From contig CBDFLL010000003.1 in the NCBI GenBank assembly GCA_965249205.1, forward strand, positions 124,001 to 188,000: a stretch of DNA of 64,000 nt. The letters run 5' to 3'. The notes beneath the pieces are model-generated. The model made no database searches. It saw only the letters and a program-made list of their open reading frames with translations, and had not been told where the DNA came from. Each line of letters opens with the position of its first letter. Position 1 is the stretch's first letter. A program made the translations under genes and the position numbers. Of the stretch, positions 27,115 through 34,924 are shown piece by piece. Source of the DNA: JAQBVV01 sp965249205 (GTDB taxonomy: Bacteria; Acidobacteriota; Vicinamibacteria; Vicinamibacterales; UBA2999).

Positions 27115-27660
27115 GTGAGAGTTCGATCGTTCAGCCATTGCGGAATTACCGTATCCAGCTTCAACCGGGCGGTGCAATTCTATTGGGACGTCTTCGGGTG
27201 CCCGCTTGTCGGCGTGGCCGACACGCCGGCGGACCGGGTACGCACGTTCTTCGATGTTGACGCGGGTGCTGCTCGTGGCACGGATGGCGAGCTGCCGCGC
27301 TGCAAGATCGGCTGGATTCGCGTGCCCGGGGGAGCGGTGCTCGAGATCTTCGAGTTTCAGCCGCAGCTGGCGCCGGCCGAAGTGCCATGGAACCGCGTCG
27401 GACTGACGCACCTGTCGTTCAACGTGAGAAACACCCGTCGATGGTACGACTACCTGCGCAGCAAAGGTGTTGAGTGCGTGAGCGAGCCGGAGCGGTCGCC
27501 CCGCGGCCATACATTCTTCTTTGCTCGAGATTTCGACGGTAATCTCATCGAACTGATGGACCTCGGCTACATGCACTATGTGTTGCAGTGGCTGGGTCCG
27601 TTGGGGGGCTGGATCTTCAGGCGTCGGATGTACAAGCAGTACTACGACGGACCGGTGTGA
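27115..27660 (+). CDS. VOC-family (glyoxalase/bleomycin resistance) protein
   Basis: 181 residues from GTG 27115, with AGGGAGAG 7 bases upstream. Two beta-alpha-beta-beta-beta modules are visible: SHCGITVSSFNRAVQFYWDVFG first, then LTHLSFNVRNTRRWYDYLRSKG and a metal-ligand-like FDGNLIELMD. Family members bind a divalent metal and act as glyoxalases, epimerases or dioxygenases. The exact reaction is unknown. The stop overlaps the GTG of the ROK kinase gene, so the two are translationally coupled. Confidence 0.82.
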   Translation: MRVRSFSHCGITVSSFNRAVQFYWDVFGCPLVGVADTPADRVRTFFDVDAGAARGTDGELPRCKIGWIRVPGGAVLEIFEFQPQLAPAEVPWNRVGLTHLSFNVRNTRRWYDYLRSKGVECVSEPERSPRGHTFFFARDFDGNLIELMDLGYMHYVLQWLGPLGGWIFRRRMYKQYYDGPV

Positions 27661-28577
27661 GCAGTCGAGTCAGAATCGGTCTCGATCTCGGCGGTACCAA
27701 GATCGAAGGGATTGCGCTCGACGGCAGTCGCGAGAGCGAGCGGATCCGCGTCGCGACACCGCGCGACGACTATCCCGCGACCGTTGAGGCGATCGGCGGT
27801 CTTGTGGACGCGCTGGATCGTCACGCCGGCACCCGGGGGTCGGTCGGTGTTGGCATTCCTGGCGCGCTTGCCCCTGGCACGGGCCTGGTGAAAAACGCGA
27901 ATTCCGTCTGGCTGATTGGCCAGCCATTGCTTGCCGATCTTGAGCAGCGCGTGGGCCGCCACGTGCGCATCGCGAACGATGCGGATTGCTTCGCGGTGTC
28001 GGAGGCGACTGACGGTGCGGGTGCCGGCGCCGATGTGGTGTTCGGCGTCATCATCGGAACCGGTACCGGAGGGGGGGTCGTTGTGCGAGGTCGCCTCGTG
28101 ACGGGACCCAACGGCATAGCGGGGGAGTGGGGTCACAATGCTTTGCCCTGGCCAACCGATGACGAGCGCACCGGGTCGACGTGCTACTGCGGCCGGCGCG
28201 GGTGCATCGAGCAGTTTCTGTCGGGCCCCGGCATGCAGGCTGATTACGAGCGGGCGACTGGTCTGGTAAGGAGATCTCCGGAGATCGTCGCGGACGCGGA
28301 GGCCGGTGATCGCGCGGCGCTCGCCGCCGTGCGCCGATATGAGGAACGCATGGCGCGCGCACTCGCCAGTGTCATCAACTTCCTGGACCCTGACGTGATC
28401 GTGCTGGGTGGCGGCATGTCGAACAGCGCGTCGCTCTACGCGCGCGTGCCCACGCTGTGGACGCCGTTCGTGTTTGGGGCCAGCGACACCGAACAGGTCA
28501 AGACGCGGCTCGTGCGCGCACGGCACGGCGACTCAAGTGGTGTGCGCGGAGCCGCGTGGCTGTGGCCAGCCGAGTAA
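27657..28577 (+). CDS. ROK-family sugar kinase
   Basis: 306 residues from GTG 27657 (GTGA overlap with the VOC stop). The ATP site reads GLDLGGTKIEGIALDG, the second phosphate loop GTGTGGG, and the zinc motif CYCGRRGCIEQFLSG is the ROK hallmark. It most resembles fructokinase or glucokinase members without a DNA-binding domain, so it is a kinase rather than a repressor. It probably phosphorylates the sugar handled by the preceding oxidoreductases. Last gene of the 24.2-28.6 kb group. Confidence 0.9.
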   Translation: MSSRVRIGLDLGGTKIEGIALDGSRESERIRVATPRDDYPATVEAIGGLVDALDRHAGTRGSVGVGIPGALAPGTGLVKNANSVWLIGQPLLADLEQRVGRHVRIANDADCFAVSEATDGAGAGADVVFGVIIGTGTGGGVVVRGRLVTGPNGIAGEWGHNALPWPTDDERTGSTCYCGRRGCIEQFLSGPGMQADYERATGLVRRSPEIVADAEAGDRAALAAVRRYEERMARALASVINFLDPDVIVLGGGMSNSASLYARVPTLWTPFVFGASDTEQVKTRLVRARHGDSSGVRGAAWLWPAE

Positions 28578-28622
28578 GGCGCACGTAAGCGCGCGGGTGC
28601 GATTTGCTATCCTGTCTCCCAC

Positions 28623-29039
28623 ATGACTGACACGCTGGTATTGCCGCGCATCGCGCGGCGTCGTTCGAAGGTACAGGGTTGGGGCGTCGTTGCGAAGGAA
28701 TCGATCAACAAGAACAAACGGATCATTCGATACGAAGGCGAACTGATCACGCACAAGCAGAGTCTGCCTCGCGAGGATCGCTACCTCAGGCGTAACGAAA
28801 TCTGGTGTTTCACGGTCAACCGCCGATGGGTGCGCGATGCGAACAAGGGCGGCAATATCGCGCGCTTTATCAATCACGCATGCAAACCGAACTGCTACTC
28901 GCAGATCGTCGGCCATACGATCTGGATCCGCGCCGGGCGCAACATCAAGGCGGGCGAGGAACTGACCTACAACTACAACACCGATGGCGAGGCGGCGATG
29001 CAGTGCCTGTGCAGGCCTGATTGTAAGAACAAATTATGA
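28623..29039 (+). CDS. SET-domain protein-lysine methyltransferase
   Basis: 138 residues, almost entirely SET domain. The SAM-binding and pseudoknot motifs are intact: GGNIARFINHACKPNC and EELTYNYNTDG, with a post-SET-like cysteine pair (CLCRPDC) at the end. SET enzymes methylate lysines, mostly on histones in eukaryotes. Bacterial members are known in Chlamydia and scattered phyla, so acquisition by transfer is plausible. Target unknown. It overlaps the SpoIID gene by four bases (ATGA), the only contextual hint. Confidence 0.88.
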   Translation: MTDTLVLPRIARRRSKVQGWGVVAKESINKNKRIIRYEGELITHKQSLPREDRYLRRNEIWCFTVNRRWVRDANKGGNIARFINHACKPNCYSQIVGHTIWIRAGRNIKAGEELTYNYNTDGEAAMQCLCRPDCKNKL

Positions 29040-30025
29040 CGAGTGCCGCGAGAGGCGCCGCGGGGTGTGCAGCACTGGTGGTGACCGTGGGGGTTGCCGT
29101 CCTATTGTCCGCCCTGCCGGCCGTGCGGGCGCAGTCCGGTCTGTCGGATGCCGACCTAGAGGTGGCCAGCGGAGGTCGGGTGGTCCGGGTGGGGCCGGCG
29201 GGTGGCGGAACGAGCGGTGGAACCGGCGGCGACCCGAACGGCGCTGGCGGAGAGGCGGTCGTGTCCTGGCCGCTGGAAGGATACGTCGCGCGCGTACTCG
29301 CTGGGGAATCGGAGCCGGAGGCTGGCGGCGCCGCGCTCGAGACGCTCGCGATTGCGATTCGTACGTTCGCGCTCGCCAACGCCGATCGGCACGCGGCCGA
29401 CGGCTTCGATCTCTGTGACGGCACCCACTGCCAGGTGCCGCGTGCGGCGACAGCGGCCACGCGTCTCGCAGCAATGGCGACGGTCGGTCAGATTCTGACG
29501 TGGAACGGCGCACCGGCTGAGGTGTTCTATTCCGCTTCGTGCGGTGGCTACTCTGAAGGCGTCGAGCACGTGTGGTCCGGAGCGCGGCTTCCCTATCTGT
29601 CGTCGACGCTGGATGACGTGCACCGTGACGACGCGCCCTGGACCATCGATTTGAGTCTGGCGGCTGTGCAGAGGGCCTTGTCCAGCGTGGGGTTTCGGGG
29701 ACAGCTTCGTAGTGTTGAGGTGGACACGCGGAGTCCGTCCGGCCGCGCGACGCGCCTGCGCGTGGAAGGGTTGGAGCCGTCCGTGATCACCGGTGAACAG
29801 TTCCGCGCGGCTGTCGGGAACATGACTGTGCGGAGTACGTTGTTCTCGATCGATCGACGTGGCACGAGCCTACGCGTGACCGGATACGGGTATGGCCACG
29901 GCGTGGGCATGTGCGTCGTCGGCGCCGGCCGTCGCGCCACGCGTGGCGAGGGTGTGCGGGAGATCTTGGCACAGTACTTTCCTGGCCTGGACGTGACCCG
30001 GCTGGAGTCGACGTCGGCGGAGTGA
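29036..30025 (+). CDS. SpoIID/LytB-domain cell-wall protein
   Basis: 329 residues from ATG 29036. An N-terminal hydrophobic signal (VVTVGVAVLLSALPAVRAQ) is followed by a Gly-rich linker. The SpoIID/LytB domain contains WPLEGYVARVLAGESEP, LAIAIRTFALAN, FYSASCGGYSEG and the terminal GYGYGHGVGMCVVGAG, all family signatures. SpoIID-type proteins are lytic transglycosylases that cut stem-less glycan strands. In non-sporulating bacteria their role is general wall remodelling. It is co-transcribed with the SET methyltransferase. Confidence 0.9.
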   Translation: MTSAARGAAGCAALVVTVGVAVLLSALPAVRAQSGLSDADLEVASGGRVVRVGPAGGGTSGGTGGDPNGAGGEAVVSWPLEGYVARVLAGESEPEAGGAALETLAIAIRTFALANADRHAADGFDLCDGTHCQVPRAATAATRLAAMATVGQILTWNGAPAEVFYSASCGGYSEGVEHVWSGARLPYLSSTLDDVHRDDAPWTIDLSLAAVQRALSSVGFRGQLRSVEVDTRSPSGRATRLRVEGLEPSVITGEQFRAAVGNMTVRSTLFSIDRRGTSLRVTGYGYGHGVGMCVVGAGRRATRGEGVREILAQYFPGLDVTRLESTSAE

Positions 30026-30051
30026 CGCCGCTGCATCGTGAGGAGAACCGA

Positions 30052-30834
30052 ATGGAGACCAGCATGAAGACAGTACTGATATCGCTCCTCGGCGTGACGC
30101 TCGCGATCGCCGCGTGCACGTCGACGACATCGGACACCAGCGGCCGACCATCCGAAGCGGCCGTATCGGCGTCCGCTACGATCACCGAGACGCCAGACGG
30201 GCAACCGGCAGCGCCACAGACGAGCGCGCCGGCTGGCGCGTCCAGCACCGTGTCTTCTGAGACGTCCCCGCCTGCGTCGGCCGAACCTGCCGATCCGAGT
30301 CTTTCGGAGTACCAGGAGGTTGTCGTTCCCAATGGAACCACGTTGTCGCTGTTGTTGATGACGCCGATCGCTTCTGACACGAGCGCTGTCGATGAGCCTG
30401 TGAGAGCCGAACTGGCGGAGGCTGTCGCCGTCGACGGTCGTGACGTACTTCCCGTCGGCACGCAGGTCGAAGGCTACGTCACTGATGTCGATCGCTCGGG
30501 TCGCGTCACCGGACGGGCGACGATCACGTTTCGCCTGACGACGATCAGCGTCGGTGGGGAGCGCTACGAACTGCAGGCCGCCCCGGTGTCACAGATGGCC
30601 CCGGCGACCAGGGGAGAGGATGCGAGGACGATCGGTGTCGGCGCCGGCGCCGGCGCGTTGATCGGGGGACTGCTGGGCGGAGCCGACGGCGCTGCGAAGG
30701 GCGCGGCGGTTGGTGGCGGCGCAGGGACCGGCGTGGTGCTGGCGACCAGGGGTGACGAAGTTCGCCTTGAGGCAGGCGCTCCCGTTATCACCGAGTTGAC
30801 GTCCGCGCTGGCCGTCGTAGTGCGCGCGGACTGA
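30052..30834 (+). CDS. Lipoprotein with Gly-zipper-like segment
   Basis: 260 residues from ATG 30052, preceded by GAGGAG; ATG 30064 is an alternative. The lipobox LAIAAC places the anchored cysteine near residue 22, followed by a long Ser/Thr/Pro/Ala-rich linker. A beta-rich C-terminal domain (PNGTTLSLLLMTPI, GRATITFRLTTISVGG) contains a glycine-zipper-like stretch GVGAGAGALIGGLLGG. Function is unknown; it resembles surface-anchored pore or LPS-associated lipoproteins. It follows the SpoIID gene by 26 bases on the same strand. Confidence 0.75.
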   Translation: METSMKTVLISLLGVTLAIAACTSTTSDTSGRPSEAAVSASATITETPDGQPAAPQTSAPAGASSTVSSETSPPASAEPADPSLSEYQEVVVPNGTTLSLLLMTPIASDTSAVDEPVRAELAEAVAVDGRDVLPVGTQVEGYVTDVDRSGRVTGRATITFRLTTISVGGERYELQAAPVSQMAPATRGEDARTIGVGAGAGALIGGLLGGADGAAKGAAVGGGAGTGVVLATRGDEVRLEAGAPVITELTSALAVVVRAD

Positions 30835-30857
30835 ACGGGATCGCGCGGGGCGGGCCC

Positions 30858-31544
30858 TTACGCGTGCGGAACCCCCTGATACCACCGTGCCAGCCGCGCG
30901 GGCGATACGCCAATGTGATAGAGCGTGAGGAGGGTCAAGTTCTTCATGCTTCGGCGCCACCACCCGTCGCGACGCCATCTCCGAGATGAGGTACTGAGCG
31001 GAAGCGGTAACTCCGCCGTGGGTCCGGCGCGCACGAGGCGTCGCACAAACTCGACGTCCTCCATCAGCGGCATCTCTTGAAAGCCGCCAAGTTGTTCGAA
31101 GATCTGTCGTCGGACAAACACCCCCTGATCCCCGTACGGCAGCCTCAGGTAGCGGACCCGCCAGCTCACCATACGTTCGATGACGCGGGCCTGCCATGCC
31201 GGGTCATCCAGGGCGAAGCGGAACCAGCCGCCAACCGGGAGGTCGCCAAGACTCGCCACGGCTGTCAGCCACCCCGGCGGCAGCGTCGAGTCGGCGTGCA
31301 GGAAGAGGAGCCACTTGCCAGTGGCGCCCGCGGCGCCGGCGTTCATCTGACGCGCCCGGCCAGGAGGCGATCGCCGCAGCGTGGCCCCTTCGTGGGCGCC
31401 GACGGCTGCGTCAATCTCGGGGTCTTCCCCTCCATCGACCACCACGATCTCCAGATCTGGGGTGGCCGGGAGCTGCCCCAGTAGGGCTCGAAGGGCCTTC
31501 TCGTCCCCCAGCACCGGCGAAATGATGGTCACGACCGGAATCAT
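30858..31544 (-). CDS. TIGR04283-type glycosyltransferase family 2 protein
   Basis: 228 residues from ATG 31544 (MIPVVTIISPVLGDE); the frame runs back to 31613 without conserved sequence. GT-A features are VVDGGEDPEID near residue 40, and the compact FLHADSTLPPGW, characteristic of the TIGR04283 branch linked to arsenosugar or selenodomain-associated transferases. The second partner of that class, a TIGR04282-like enzyme, is encoded at 33089-33781. No radical-SAM ArsS is visible in the window, so the arsenic link is only by family name. Confidence 0.82.
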   Translation of the reverse strand: MIPVVTIISPVLGDEKALRALLGQLPATPDLEIVVVDGGEDPEIDAAVGAHEGATLRRSPPGRARQMNAGAAGATGKWLLFLHADSTLPPGWLTAVASLGDLPVGGWFRFALDDPAWQARVIERMVSWRVRYLRLPYGDQGVFVRRQIFEQLGGFQEMPLMEDVEFVRRLVRAGPTAELPLPLSTSSRRWRRDGWWRRSMKNLTLLTLYHIGVSPARLARWYQGVPHA

Positions 31545-31587
31545 GTTGACAGGCTCCAGAAGAGGCCTTCCAGTTCTATAATGAGCG

Positions 31588-32535
31588 ATGCTCATTCGAA
31601 AGCCGGCTGACATCCCCTATTCCGAGGTTACCCCCCAGTCGCTCTACCTGCGGCGCCGCGAGTTTTTCCAGACAGCGGCCGGGAGTGCGATCGCGGCGGC
31701 GGCGATGCTGGCGCCAACTGGCGTTTCTGCGCAGACCGGGCCGAGGTTGCCAAATGTTCGCAAGAGCCAATACGGCCAGGACGAGCGACTCAACCGGTAC
31801 TCCGACGTGACGGGGTACAACAACTTCTACGAGTTCGGCACTGGCAAGGAAGACCCGAAGGCCAACGCGACGAATTTCACTGGGCGGCCCTGGTCCATCA
31901 AGGTGGACGGACGCGTCAACAAGCCCGGCGAATTCGACATCGACAGCTTTATCAAGCCGCACGCACTTGAAGAGCGAATTTACCGGCTCCGGTGCGTCGA
32001 AGGTTGGTCGATGGTGATTCCGTGGGTGGGTATTCCGCTGGCCGACGTGATCAGGCGGTTCGAGCCCGATCCCAGTGCGACGTTCGTGGAGTTTACGACG
32101 CTCAACGACGCGCGGCGCATGCCCGGGCTGAACGTGCCGGTCCTGCGATGGCCGTACACCGAGGGGCTGCGTATGGACGAGGCGATGAATCCGCTCTCGA
32201 TTCTGGCGGTCGGGGTCTACGGCGAAGCACTGCCGGGGCAGAATGGCGCCCCGATTCGGCTTGTCGTGCCATGGAAGTATGGATTTAAGAGCACCAAGTC
32301 GATCGTGCGAATTCGATTCAGGGATAGCGAGCCGCGCAACTCCTGGCAGATTTCGGCGCCGCGCGAGTACGGGTTCTACGCCAACGTGAATCCCGAGGTC
32401 GATCACCCGAGGTGGAGCCAGGCCACCGAGCGCCGTCTGGGTGAATTCCGTCGCAGACGGACGGAGATGTTCAACGGGTACGGTGACCAGGTGGCGCGGA
32501 TGTACGCGGGAATGGATCTGCGCAAGAACTTTTGA
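31588..32535 (+). CDS. msrP: Protein-methionine-sulfoxide reductase catalytic subunit MsrP
   Basis: 315 residues. A Tat-type signal, RRREFFQTAAGSAI, lies near residue 22. The molybdopterin site includes RCVEGWSMVIPWVG with the Mo-ligating cysteine. Family blocks LDLRKNF-like C-terminus, WKYGFKSTKSIVRI and YGFYANVNP follow. MsrP (YedY) repairs oxidised methionines in periplasmic proteins using electrons from the heme protein MsrQ, encoded next with a four-base TTGA overlap. Length is normal for the family. Confidence 0.95.
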   Translation: MLIRKPADIPYSEVTPQSLYLRRREFFQTAAGSAIAAAAMLAPTGVSAQTGPRLPNVRKSQYGQDERLNRYSDVTGYNNFYEFGTGKEDPKANATNFTGRPWSIKVDGRVNKPGEFDIDSFIKPHALEERIYRLRCVEGWSMVIPWVGIPLADVIRRFEPDPSATFVEFTTLNDARRMPGLNVPVLRWPYTEGLRMDEAMNPLSILAVGVYGEALPGQNGAPIRLVVPWKYGFKSTKSIVRIRFRDSEPRNSWQISAPREYGFYANVNPEVDHPRWSQATERRLGEFRRRRTEMFNGYGDQVARMYAGMDLRKNF

Positions 32536-33128
32536 ACCTCTTCACGGTCTTCCGCCGACTGGTCTTCGCGGCCGCACTCGTACCTGCGGCCGCGTTGACG
32601 TACGGGGCATTTACCGACAACCTCACGGCGAACCCGATCGACTACATCACCGATACGACCGGGGTCACCGCGCTGACCTTCCTGACCCTCTCGCTGACCG
32701 TCACGCCGTTGCGTCGGCTGACTGGGCGAAACGAGCTCATCAAGCTGAGGCGGATGCTCGGCCTCTTCGCCTTCTTCTATGCGTGCCTGCACCTGTCGAC
32801 CTGGGTGATTCTCGACTGGTTTTTCGATTTCGCCAGCATGGCGTCCGATGTGGTCGATCGCCCATTCATCACGCTGGGCATGACGACGTTTCTGCTGCTG
32901 CTGCCGTTGGCCCTGACCTCGACGGCTGGCATGATCCGGCGGCTCGGGAAGCGCTGGCAGGTGTTGCACCGTCTCGTCTACGTGGCGGGCGTTACCGCGG
33001 TCGTGCACTTCTGGTGGGTCGTGAAGGCCGACTTCAGGGAGCCGCGCCTCTTTGCCCTCGCGCTGTGCGTGCTGCTGGGGTTTCGTGCATGGTGGACACT
33101 GCGGACGCGCCTGTCCTCGCGGTTCTGA
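32532..33128 (+). CDS. msrQ: Heme-binding membrane subunit MsrQ
   Basis: 198 residues from TTG 32532, overlapping the msrP stop. Five to six hydrophobic helices are expected. Heme-ligand histidine regions are ACLHLSTW, LHRLVYVAGV and VVHFWWVVK, as in YedZ/MsrQ. The protein passes quinol electrons to MsrP in the periplasm. The gene's 3' end overlaps the start of the following glycosyltransferase by 40 bases, suggesting tight co-expression or an alternative start of the latter. Confidence 0.93.
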   Translation: MNLFTVFRRLVFAAALVPAAALTYGAFTDNLTANPIDYITDTTGVTALTFLTLSLTVTPLRRLTGRNELIKLRRMLGLFAFFYACLHLSTWVILDWFFDFASMASDVVDRPFITLGMTTFLLLLPLALTSTAGMIRRLGKRWQVLHRLVYVAGVTAVVHFWWVVKADFREPRLFALALCVLLGFRAWWTLRTRLSSRF

Positions 33129-33781
33129 CGCGGGCGCCTTCTTCGGGAGGCAAGACGCGGCTCTTTGCGTCGCTCGGCATACCGCCCGATCCAGATCTCC
33201 TCACCGCATTGCTCCTCGACACGCTGGATGGCGGAGTCGTGCGGGGTGTGCGGCGGGTCGTGGCGGTCACACCGGTGTCAGCGTGCGACGAGGTGCGGAC
33301 CCTCGTCGGCGACGCCGAGGTTCTTGCGCAGCCCGATGGCGATCTGGGCGCGCGCATGCGAGCGACGATGTCGGCGCTCTTTGCGCGTGGTGCACCGGCC
33401 GTGGTGCTCGTCGGGTCGGATCTGCCGCACATCGCGCCGGCGGTGATCGCCGAGGCCAGCGCGCGCGTCATGGAAGATCCCGACAGGCTTGTGCTCGGCC
33501 CAGCCAGTGACGGTGGCTACTATTTGATCGCGGCCCGGCGCGTACCGGACGTCTTCTCAGGAATCACGTGGGGAAGCGCGGAGGTGCTCGCGCAGACGGA
33601 GCGGGCGGCCGTCGCGGACCGACTAGATGTCTACCGCCTGACGACGATGGCGGACGTGGATAGCCCGGACGGTCTGCGCGAGGCTGCGCACAGCGGACGG
33701 GCGCCACGCACGGCCGCCTGGCTCGACGCGCACCTCGAAAACCTCGACGTCACATCTGGCGCGGATTTCACTTGTACCTAG
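33089..33781 (+). CDS. TIGR04282-type glycosyltransferase (CofC-like nucleotidyltransferase fold)
   Basis: 230 residues from ATG 33089 (MVDTADAPVLAVLTRAP). GT-A or nucleotidyltransferase signatures are APSSGGKTRL at the nucleotide site, VLVGSDLPHIAP, and ASDGGYYLIAARRVPDVFSG. The family is TIGR04282, the usual partner of the TIGR04283 enzyme encoded at 30.9 kb, in arsenosugar-type biosynthesis. The last codons are unusual: a repeat-derived GCGCGGATTTCACTTG stretch supplies the C-terminal residues, and the TAG stop is the end of a CTAG in the inserted element at 33778. The native tail is therefore probably altered. Confidence 0.82.
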   Translation: MVDTADAPVLAVLTRAPSSGGKTRLFASLGIPPDPDLLTALLLDTLDGGVVRGVRRVVAVTPVSACDEVRTLVGDAEVLAQPDGDLGARMRATMSALFARGAPAVVLVGSDLPHIAPAVIAEASARVMEDPDRLVLGPASDGGYYLIAARRVPDVFSGITWGSAEVLAQTERAAVADRLDVYRLTTMADVDSPDGLREAAHSGRAPRTAAWLDAHLENLDVTSGADFTCT

Positions 33782-33942
33782 TGGTCTGGTTGCGAATTAG
33801 CTCGGCATTCGGCCGGCGATGCCTCCCGTCTGGCGGCGTTGCTCCTCCGTCACATGCGCCCGGCATGCTCCCTCGTCGCGCCTGGCCAGCCGAGCGCCTC
33901 ACCGCCCTCGGTGCACAAGCCAATTCGCAACCAGACCACTAG
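33778..33942. repeat. Compact 165-bp TIR element, apparently nested in another repeat
   Basis: The ends are nearly perfect 22-base inverted repeats (CTAGTGGTCTGGTTGCGAAT at left; its complement at right). The interior resembles copy A's middle: CATTCG, GATGC, GTTGCTCCTCC, then GTCGCGCCT. Flanking sequence suggests a 3-base TAC duplication (...TTGTAC | CTAGTGG, CCACTAG | TACTCGG). The joined flanks align with the module-Y copies at 16.06 and 38.57 kb, so this element probably inserted into a module-Y repeat. Confidence 0.8.
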
Positions 33943-34066
33943 TACTCGGTCGGGCACTTCCGCGGGTAGATGAGGGGACCAGTGGCTGCTTACGCCCTGG
34001 ATCTACAGACGCGGGTGCTGATTGCGGTTATTCGGGCGCTACGCGCTCATGAAATCCGCGCTGGCT
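33943..34066. repeat. Module-Y repeat interrupted by the 33778 element
   Basis: The sequence aligns with 16056-16180 and the interior of 38452-38814, sharing TCGGTCGGGCACTTCCGCGGGTAG-like text (segments of 20 or fewer: TCGGTCGGGCACTTCC, then GATCTACAGACGCGGGTGCTG, then GGTTATTCGGGCGCTACGC). It contains no convincing coding frame. It fills the gap between the glycosyltransferase and the PepSY gene with the nested element. Confidence 0.65.
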
Positions 34067-34100
34067 GAGCTGCGAGGGCGGAAACCCGCCGAAGGGTGTG

Positions 34101-34838
34101 TCACGGTTTCTGTTTGCCGCGACGGAGCACGCGGTTCCACCACATGATCGCGCCGGTCACGAACATCGCGGGCGGGACGAGCGCGGCGCCCGCCCACACA
34201 GCCTTCAGCGTCAGGTCACATGCTTCGGCACACCCTGGGATACGTCTCTGGAACCGCCCGAAGTGGCCATACGCGAGCCAGTACATGACCCGGTCGGATA
34301 TGCGCTCGGTGTATTCAACGGAGGTGTAGTCGATCGGTTCGACATAGTCAGCGACCGCCGAAAACATTCCCGGAAAGGACAGATAGAGCCCCGTGACTCC
34401 CCACATCAGCACGAAGAAGAGAAACCAGATGCCCATTGTGCTGTGCAGGCTCCAGTTCACACGCTTCCAGTTCGACCGCAGGTCAATGAGCAGGCTCCGA
34501 CGCCAGTTCCGAATACCCGGCCACCAGATGACGGCACCCGTGACGGCCAGCAGGACGACGAGGAGCGCGGCGATGCCGTTGATGGTGCGCCCCGTCTCGC
34601 CTGCCAGCAAGTTGTCGTGGAGGTCCAGGAGAAACGTGATGAAGGGCGTGTCGCCCAAGTTTCGTCCGGACTCGTCGCGGATGAACAGTTCCCTGCGGAA
34701 GACCAGGATGGAGCCGGTCACGCTGATCATGAAGATGTAGAGGCCGATGCCGATGCCGGTCCACAGATGTATCTGGAAGAGTGCCTTACGCAGCCAGACG
34801 TCCTGCGGACGTGTGAGCCATCGCTGCCAGAGCGTCAT
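34101..34838 (-). CDS. PepSY-associated TM-helix membrane protein
   Basis: 245 residues from ATG 34838, with GGAG 6 bases upstream; an in-frame extension to 35000 lacks conserved sequence. It begins HLWTGIGIGLYIFMISVTGSI, the typical first helix of PepSY-TM proteins. Further helices include IAALLVVLLAVTGAVIWW, a GIWFLFFVLMWGVTGLYLS segment and a last helix. Conserved histidines (FQIHLWTG, NWSLHSTMG) resemble iron-regulated membrane reductases of the PiuB type. Substrate is unknown. It is transcribed away from the repeat cluster and has no operon partner. Confidence 0.78.
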   Translation of the reverse strand: MTLWQRWLTRPQDVWLRKALFQIHLWTGIGIGLYIFMISVTGSILVFRRELFIRDESGRNLGDTPFITFLLDLHDNLLAGETGRTINGIAALLVVLLAVTGAVIWWPGIRNWRRSLLIDLRSNWKRVNWSLHSTMGIWFLFFVLMWGVTGLYLSFPGMFSAVADYVEPIDYTSVEYTERISDRVMYWLAYGHFGRFQRRIPGCAEACDLTLKAVWAGAALVPPAMFVTGAIMWWNRVLRRGKQKP

Positions 34839-34924
34839 CAAGGCTCCTCTGTCTCCAATGGTCGCGCGAGGCAGGCCCGGATGGCCTGGAATTCGGCGTC
34901 TATCGTAGCGCCAAATGATGGGTT

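Noticed and set aside
32441..33088. Upstream extension of the TIGR04282 glycosyltransferase frame.
   Set aside because: That stretch is out-of-frame msrP and msrQ sequence; family similarity begins just after ATG 33089.
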